A stretch of 64,000 nt of DNA from Promethearchaeota archaeon (GTDB lineage: Archaea; Asgardarchaeota; Lokiarchaeia; Sigyniarchaeales; SOKP01): NCBI GenBank assembly GCA_019057865.1, contig JAHLWP010000017.1, positions 16,713 to 80,712 on the forward strand, given 5' to 3'. Below the pieces are notes generated by a model. The model was not told the origin of the DNA and ran no database searches. It saw nothing but the letters and a program-made list of their open reading frames with translations. Each line of letters starts with the position of its first letter. Within the stretch, counting starts at the first letter, position 1. This document shows, in pieces, positions 59,637 to 64,000 of the stretch. The translations under genes and the position numbers were made by a program.

Positions 59637-61526
59637 ATGTCAATAAGGCCATTTTCTTCCAATGAAATACAAAATTTAATGGAATTTATTCAAAAAAATG
59701 GATGGAATATAGAAGGTATTATTGAAAACTTCTTCCGCTACAGTCTAAAGAAAAAGAAATTAGTTTTATTTACTATAAAATTTCCAGTTACTTTACCCTT
59801 AAGGATTAACGTTCCATTTGAAATTGTCAGTTTTCGTGTTTCTCTTGTGTTCCAATTATGGCATTTAAACCAATATATTTATAACACAATTCTTTATTTA
59901 ATGAAGACATTAAGGAATCTAGCTTTATCCTTAACTATGGAACACAAATTTCCAATTGAGGGAAAACAACAACAGGTTATAGATTTGTTAAATTTAATCT
60001 TACCTGAACTAATAAACAATGAAAATGAAAATACATGGGTAAACCGAATTCGGATCTCATTAATGAATAAAAGAGATCAATTAAAAGATTTGAAACCTGA
60101 TAAATATAAGAGCTTAGTTGAAGTTTTAAGAAATTCAGGATTAGAACCTACTTTCAAACAGCCTTGGGAATTAAGAAAGGGGGTTCCTAAAATTAGAACA
60201 TCTGAGACTTTATTTTTTTCAAATGAAGAGGATTTTGATGAATTTTTTATATTGGAAAAGGGATATTATACTTATTTCAAAGATATTGCATATAATAAAT
60301 TCTATATAAGAAGCGCATTTGATAGTTATACCCCTTATATTTTAAATGAATTATTTAATGATATTCCTGATTTCAAATTAGAATTGTTTATAGAAAATTG
60401 GATCAAATTTTCAAGAATAATTCTTAATTCTATATTAGAAATTCTTTCACAGGGAAAAATAAATCAGCAAGAATTTATACAATTCAGGCCTGAGAAAGAA
60501 TTAATTGATAATAAAGAAAGTTTTATTTCAGAACAGAACAATTTTCCATTTTCTGCGTTACGCTATGAAGGCTTTATAGCAAAAGAGGTATTTCCTATTC
60601 ATACTGATTTATTAAATAAACCTCCTACTAATTTTGAAGTAATAGAAACCATGAATCATTATACAGCAGCAGAGGAATTAATAAAAGCCTATCGATTTGA
60701 AGAAGCTGCTAACATTTTCAATGAATCTCTTATAGTTTTTAATAAAAATCAACAAAAAAAGATTGTTGTTTCAATCTTGTTGAAATTAAGAAAAATAGCA
60801 GTTCTATTAGATCAAAGAGACGCAGCTCTCAATTATTTACAAAATGCTCTTGGAGTTGCTAAATCAGGAGAAGTCCCTATAGAATATATAATTAAAATCC
60901 ATTATAAATTAGGAAAAACACATTATAGAAGGAAAGATTTTGAAAAATCTTTAAATCATTTTAAAATTATAATTAATTTCTTGAAAAGCGAAGATGTTAC
61001 TCTAAATAAAGAAGAATATATAGGTATGGCCTATCTTTATATTGGATTAATTAATTCAGAGCAAAATAATATCGTTGAATCCAAAACCAGCTTTAAAAAA
61101 GTAATAGAATTGAGTAATAATTCAAATAAAATTAAATTAAAATATTACCTCCTTCGTGCGATTCAATTAAAGAACAGAGGAAATTTATCTCAAGCTCAAA
61201 AATTATTGAGAGTCGCTATTAACGATGTTGGATTTGATTTTGGTGATGATAGTTATCGGAATATTTTAATGGATCTGATTCTTGAATTAGCTGAATTTTA
61301 TATTCATTATAGAAAAGACTCAAAAAAAGCATTCTATTTATTGAATAAAATGCAGAATCATCTTTCTTTTAAGGAAGTAAACAATATACGTAGGTCAGTT
61401 CGCTGGAACTTGTTAATGAGCGATTATTATAATATTATTGCTAGGGACAGTAAAAATTCTCAATTTTATTTAAAACAGAGCCAGAAACTTAAAGCTCAAT
61501 TAAGAACAATAGGAATATTAGAATAA
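59637..61526 (+). CDS. Large protein with C-terminal TPR array
   Basis: 629 residues from ATG 59637. The first 330 residues are a novel alpha/beta region (FPVTLPLRINVPFEIVSFRV strand-rich; DFDEFFILEKGYYTYFKDIA). The C-terminal 290 residues are TPR repeats (AAEELIKAYRFEEAANIFNE, IHYKLGKTHYRRKDFEKSLN, AYLYIGLINSEQNNIVESKT). TPR proteins hold multiprotein complexes together. No enzyme motif. It ends 13 bp before the convergent eS30 gene. Confidence 0.65.
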   Translation: MSIRPFSSNEIQNLMEFIQKNGWNIEGIIENFFRYSLKKKKLVLFTIKFPVTLPLRINVPFEIVSFRVSLVFQLWHLNQYIYNTILYLMKTLRNLALSLTMEHKFPIEGKQQQVIDLLNLILPELINNENENTWVNRIRISLMNKRDQLKDLKPDKYKSLVEVLRNSGLEPTFKQPWELRKGVPKIRTSETLFFSNEEDFDEFFILEKGYYTYFKDIAYNKFYIRSAFDSYTPYILNELFNDIPDFKLELFIENWIKFSRIILNSILEILSQGKINQQEFIQFRPEKELIDNKESFISEQNNFPFSALRYEGFIAKEVFPIHTDLLNKPPTNFEVIETMNHYTAAEELIKAYRFEEAANIFNESLIVFNKNQQKKIVVSILLKLRKIAVLLDQRDAALNYLQNALGVAKSGEVPIEYIIKIHYKLGKTHYRRKDFEKSLNHFKIIINFLKSEDVTLNKEEYIGMAYLYIGLINSEQNNIVESKTSFKKVIELSNNSNKIKLKYYLLRAIQLKNRGNLSQAQKLLRVAINDVGFDFGDDSYRNILMDLILELAEFYIHYRKDSKKAFYLLNKMQNHLSFKEVNNIRRSVRWNLLMSDYYNIIARDSKNSQFYLKQSQKLKAQLRTIGILE

Positions 61527-61538
61527 TAAAAAAAGAAA

Positions 61539-61745
61539 TTACTTACGCTTGTAGGAGGCACGTTTTGCGCCAAGACTATCTTGTTGACCCCCAAAACGGC
61601 TATTTATAAATCTATCAACATATAACTCTCTAAATCGCATCCTTGGAGGTTTCTTCTTTTTTGCATTTACTCCTGTTCGCTTAATTTTCGGAGTCTGCAT
61701 TTTAACTTTTCCAGCTTTTGTTAATGAACCATGAGAACCCGGCAT
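61539..61745 (-). CDS. 30S ribosomal protein eS30
   Basis: 68 residues. MPGSHGSLTKAGKVKMQTPK and the basic KKKKPPRMRFRELY segment are characteristic of eS30 of archaea and eukaryotes, where in eukaryotes it is fused to ubiquitin-like FUBI. Here it stands alone, without a ubiquitin-like part. It binds near the decoding centre of the small subunit. Start ATG 61745 with AAGGGAGT-like sequence upstream. Confidence 0.93.
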   Translation of the reverse strand: MPGSHGSLTKAGKVKMQTPKIKRTGVNAKKKKPPRMRFRELYVDRFINSRFGGQQDSLGAKRASYKRK

Positions 61746-61933
61746 TATTATTAAACTCCCTTATTTTAAGTTTTATATGATTTATACTATAATATAATCA
61801 ATTAATTCAAACTCTTAAATTTTGTCATTTTTAATAAAAAATCTAAAGATCGGACTCCAAATTCTTTATTATTTCATCTAAAATTTATTATTTGTAATAA
61901 AATTCTATTTTAAATTAAAAATTGGAAACCTCT

Positions 61934-62095
61934 ATGTCTAACAAAGAAAAAAAACAAGAAAATGATACCTCTGAAAAAAAAGTAGAAAAAATTTTATACG
62001 GAGTTCATGATAATGCTTGTTTTGCATGCGGAGAAAAGATTAAATGGAACACTATAGTATGTCCTTATTGTAAAACTAAAATTAAATTAGGATGA
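61934..62095 (+). CDS. Small zinc-ribbon protein (53 aa)
   Basis: ATG 61934 to TGA 62095. Acidic/basic N-terminus (KEKKQENDTSEKK) and a zinc ribbon: ACFACGEKIKWNTIVCPYCK. Followed after 16 bp by the membrane zinc-ribbon gene, so both are probably one operon. Likely a protein-interaction module of unknown role. Confidence 0.6.
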   Translation: MSNKEKKQENDTSEKKVEKILYGVHDNACFACGEKIKWNTIVCPYCKTKIKLG

Positions 62096-62111
62096 AATTA
62101 AATAAGTTATT

Positions 62112-62606
62112 ATGACCCATCGAAATATTCGAAGAAAGCAACTTATTAGTATATGGGTTTTGGTTATTGTTGTATTTACTGTTTTATCCGTTGTTTTATC
62201 GCTTGTGCTTGATTCATATATATGGTTGATCTTAATACCAATTGTATTTCTACTAATTGCTACATTTCAAGCAATGTCTCACTTTTTTTGGATCGCTGAA
62301 AAAATTTGCCCTAGATGTAATGTTCAAACAAGTATATATTCAGAATTCTGCAGAAATTGCGGGTTAAAATTGTTACATAGATGTCCTTCATGTAGGAAAT
62401 ACTTAAGCACTGAAAGACAATTCTGTGATAGTTGTGGGTATGAGTTTAAATATATTGAGGAAGAAAAAGAACCTGTTAAATATGAAGTAGTAGAAGAGGG
62501 TGCTCCTGCACCACAAAAGCCAAACTTTTGTACTTCCTGCGGTGCTAGAATAAAAAGCGAAGAAGAAATTAAATATTGTGAAATGTGTGGAGCAAAAATC
62601 GAATAA
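62112..62606 (+). CDS. Membrane protein with multiple zinc ribbons
   Basis: 164 residues. Two membrane helices (ISIWVLVIVVFTVLSVVLSL, YIWLILIPIVFLLIATFQ) precede a cytosolic region with three zinc ribbons: CPRCNVQTSIYSEFCRNCG, CPSCRKYLSTERQFCDSCG and, after an acidic linker, CTSCGARIKSEEEIKYCEMC. Arrays of this type are common in archaeal membrane proteins with unknown role. It follows the small zinc-ribbon gene by 16 bp. Start ATG 62112. Confidence 0.7.
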   Translation: MTHRNIRRKQLISIWVLVIVVFTVLSVVLSLVLDSYIWLILIPIVFLLIATFQAMSHFFWIAEKICPRCNVQTSIYSEFCRNCGLKLLHRCPSCRKYLSTERQFCDSCGYEFKYIEEEKEPVKYEVVEEGAPAPQKPNFCTSCGARIKSEEEIKYCEMCGAKIE

Positions 62607-62617
62607 GTATCTATCTT

Positions 62618-63175
62618 TTACTCAATTTTTTTATTCCTAAATAAAAATGATAATCCAATCCACAAAACTAGATAAATTAAATAATTTCTTGTAAAAATTG
62701 ATAATACTTCTCTATAATATGCTAATTTTAGGAAATATACAGAAAATAACCAAATTGTATTCAAAAGAATAATAAAAGGCGCAAATTTCTGCCTTAATGT
62801 TTCTCTCTTTTTTAATAATAAATATATATCAAGTATTACAGGAATTAGATGAATATAATCCCAGAAAAGAAATATAAAAAAAAATTCATAGGCTACAATT
62901 ATTCCTAATGGTACTATTGAATAAATTAAGAAATTATTTACATATGGATTGTCATGATAAATCAGCCATGCTATTGAAAGAGAGAAGTACCATTGACTTA
63001 TAGTAAAAATCACTATATTAACACCCTCATCTCCATGTTGCCTAACTCCATGCTGAAATGTGTCTAATGGCTGCCACCAATATGGTATTAAAAATTGAAA
63101 AACTAAAGAGATTAGTGTGGCAATCGCAATTTGAATTATTGTTATAGTAAGTAAACTCAATCCGCTGACTTTCAT
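62618..63175 (-). CDS. Multi-spanning membrane protein, unknown
   Basis: 185 residues with about five membrane helices (LLTITIIQIAIATLISLVFQ, VIFTISQWYFSLSIAWLIY, LIYSIVPLGIIVAYEFFFIF, LIPVILDIYLLLKK, FIILLNTIWLFSVYFLKL). A loop with histidines and Trp (YWWQPLDTFQHGVRQHGDEG) is between the first two. No family recognised. It is convergent with the zinc-ribbon gene, 11 bp apart. Confidence 0.6.
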   Translation of the reverse strand: MKVSGLSLLTITIIQIAIATLISLVFQFLIPYWWQPLDTFQHGVRQHGDEGVNIVIFTISQWYFSLSIAWLIYHDNPYVNNFLIYSIVPLGIIVAYEFFFIFLFWDYIHLIPVILDIYLLLKKRETLRQKFAPFIILLNTIWLFSVYFLKLAYYREVLSIFTRNYLIYLVLWIGLSFLFRNKKIE

Positions 63176-63205
63176 TTTGAATTCAATAAATGAGTACCAA
63201 TCATA

Positions 63206-63835
63206 TCAACTTTGCTTTTTTTCTTTGCAATATTGTACGATTTTTTGAGCATTAACATAGATTTCACTCCCAACACTAGGCTGTTTAAACCGTCCCATTT
63301 TTTTTCTTTCTTCTTTCGGTATTAATTCACCATTAAGATAGAATTCACCATGCTTCCATTTGATGTCTAGATGTAATTCATTTAGACTTATTAGATTCTC
63401 GAATCCTTTGATTTCAGTGAATTTATTTCCCCATAGATATAATTTCTGTAATTTGGTTAGTTTTTCTAATCCTTCTATCTCATAAATTTGATTAAAGGAA
63501 AGTTCTAATCTCTCTAAATTTTCAAGATTATCAAGACCTTTTATTTTAGTTATGAATGGGTTGATACTTAAATTTAAAATTTTTAAATTAGTAAGTTTTT
63601 TAAGCCCTTTAATTTCAGAAATTTGATTCCGACTAAGGTTTAAATTTTCTAAGCTAGTAAGATTATTAAGTGCCTTGATCTCGGTTAATTTATTATTAGA
63701 TAGGTTTAGTTCTTTCAAATTGGTTAGACTCTCGAGACCCTCAATTTCACTAATATCAGTAATCTCTTCTTTTTTTAAAGACAATTTATTTTTCTTTATT
63801 TTAAATTCCTTACCTTTATAAGATACATAACTCAT
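63206..63835 (-). CDS. Leucine-rich-repeat protein, SDS22-like
   Basis: 209 residues from ATG 63835, with AGGTGAACCAA directly before it. About six LRRs of 22 residues (LTNLKELNLSNNKLTEIKAL, LENLNLSRNQISEIKGL, LERLELSFNQIYEIEGL), consensus LxxLxxLxLSxNxIxEIxGL as in SDS22-type protein-binding repeats. The C-terminal 50 residues are polar and lack repeats. No signal peptide, so cytosolic. The true start is not the GTG at 63844. Confidence 0.82.
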   Translation of the reverse strand: MSYVSYKGKEFKIKKNKLSLKKEEITDISEIEGLESLTNLKELNLSNNKLTEIKALNNLTSLENLNLSRNQISEIKGLKKLTNLKILNLSINPFITKIKGLDNLENLERLELSFNQIYEIEGLEKLTKLQKLYLWGNKFTEIKGFENLISLNELHLDIKWKHGEFYLNGELIPKEERKKMGRFKQPSVGSEIYVNAQKIVQYCKEKKQS

Positions 63836-64000
63836 TTGGTTCACCTAATATAGACCATTTGAATTTCTTAAGTAATTATATAAAGTAAGTAATTATATAA
63901 AAAAAAGTTTTTTTTAAGTTTTGTTTTGTTTCTCTTTTTTTTTATTTAGTATTCAAGTATTTATTTTTTTTTCTATTATTTTCCGTGTTCGGAGAGCCGA

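Noticed and set aside
63960..64000. GC jump at the very end of the window as the edge of an RNA gene
   Set aside because: Only about 20 bases are available, too short to tell an RNA gene from a coding gene.
1..64000. CRISPR arrays, rRNA and tRNA genes
   Set aside because: I saw no regularly spaced identical repeats and recognised no rRNA segment or tRNA cloverleaf by eye; a tRNAscan or Infernal run would be needed to exclude tRNAs or small RNAs.

Overview
The window is AT-rich, densely coded archaeal DNA with the gene content of an Asgard archaeon, most likely of the Lokiarchaeota type. Archaeal and eukaryote-like information genes (TFB, a histone, a 20S proteasome beta subunit, ribosomal protein eS30, an archaeal-type prolyl-tRNA synthetase, a NOG1-like GTPase) occur beside eukaryotic-signature proteins: a two-domain gelsolin, two probable longin-type small proteins, a coiled-coil protein ending in a RING-like C4HC3 zinc module, a HEAT-repeat protein ending in an appendage-like beta domain, and an EMC3/TMCO1-like DUF106 membrane protein. 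Two tandem selD genes each carry an in-frame TGA at the catalytic position, followed by a 3' hairpin resembling the eukaryote-like SECIS elements reported for Lokiarchaeota. The assignment rests on gene content only; there is no rRNA in the window and I recognised no tRNA gene.

Layout. 1-10.97 kb: the end of a PepD dipeptidase, an MBL hydrolase, small zinc-ribbon and winged-helix proteins, proS, a longin-like protein, tfb, a lactate-type pair (LarA-like plus GlcD-like oxidase with 4Fe-4S modules) and a nitronate monooxygenase-like enzyme. 11.1-15.3 kb: a second longin-like protein, a small membrane protein and a three-gene GlpA-like/GlpB-like/DUF1667 oxidoreductase operon. 15.4-16.4 kb: decayed regulator genes. 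16.5-22.98 kb: a family 5 solute-binding lipoprotein-like protein, a radical SAM enzyme, the DUF106 protein, a GtrA-like protein and a coiled-coil protein.

22.98-32.7 kb is an accessory region. It holds duplicated gene tails, a TFB fragment without its zinc ribbon, a second solute-binding protein with tandem 96-residue repeats, a degenerate endonuclease, a TatD start fragment, a string of very small genes on the minus strand, and a DUF2695 protein. Sequence shared between about 23.1, 29.4 and 32.7 kb shows local duplication.

32.7-54.6 kb: gelsolin, an aminotransferase, a tail-anchored coiled-coil protein, a LysE-type exporter, the RING-like protein next to a proteasome beta subunit without the catalytic threonine, a 0.8-kb non-coding stretch with a degenerate 180-bp repeat in front of the histone gene, 6-phospho-3-hexuloisomerase, a type II pantothenate kinase-like protein, a DUF362 protein with an unknown partner, asd, a NOG1-like GTPase followed by methanofuran biosynthesis genes mfnF and mfnE, a split MaoC dehydratase pair and the large HEAT protein. 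54.7-64 kb: the two selD genes with their SECIS elements, a CinA-like protein, an RNase H-like protein, zinc-ribbon and TPR proteins, eS30 and a leucine-rich-repeat protein.

Metabolically the window points to tetrahydromethanopterin/methanofuran C1 chemistry, hydroxyacid oxidation, selenium use and peptide or oligomer uptake. Many start sites are preceded by GGTGA or GGAGG motifs, which I used to trim several starts. Several short gene ends (dual-specificity phosphatase, TatD, PIG-L, a polyprenol kinase tail) lie in intergenic DNA and suggest repeated gene loss by deletion, unless they are assembly errors.
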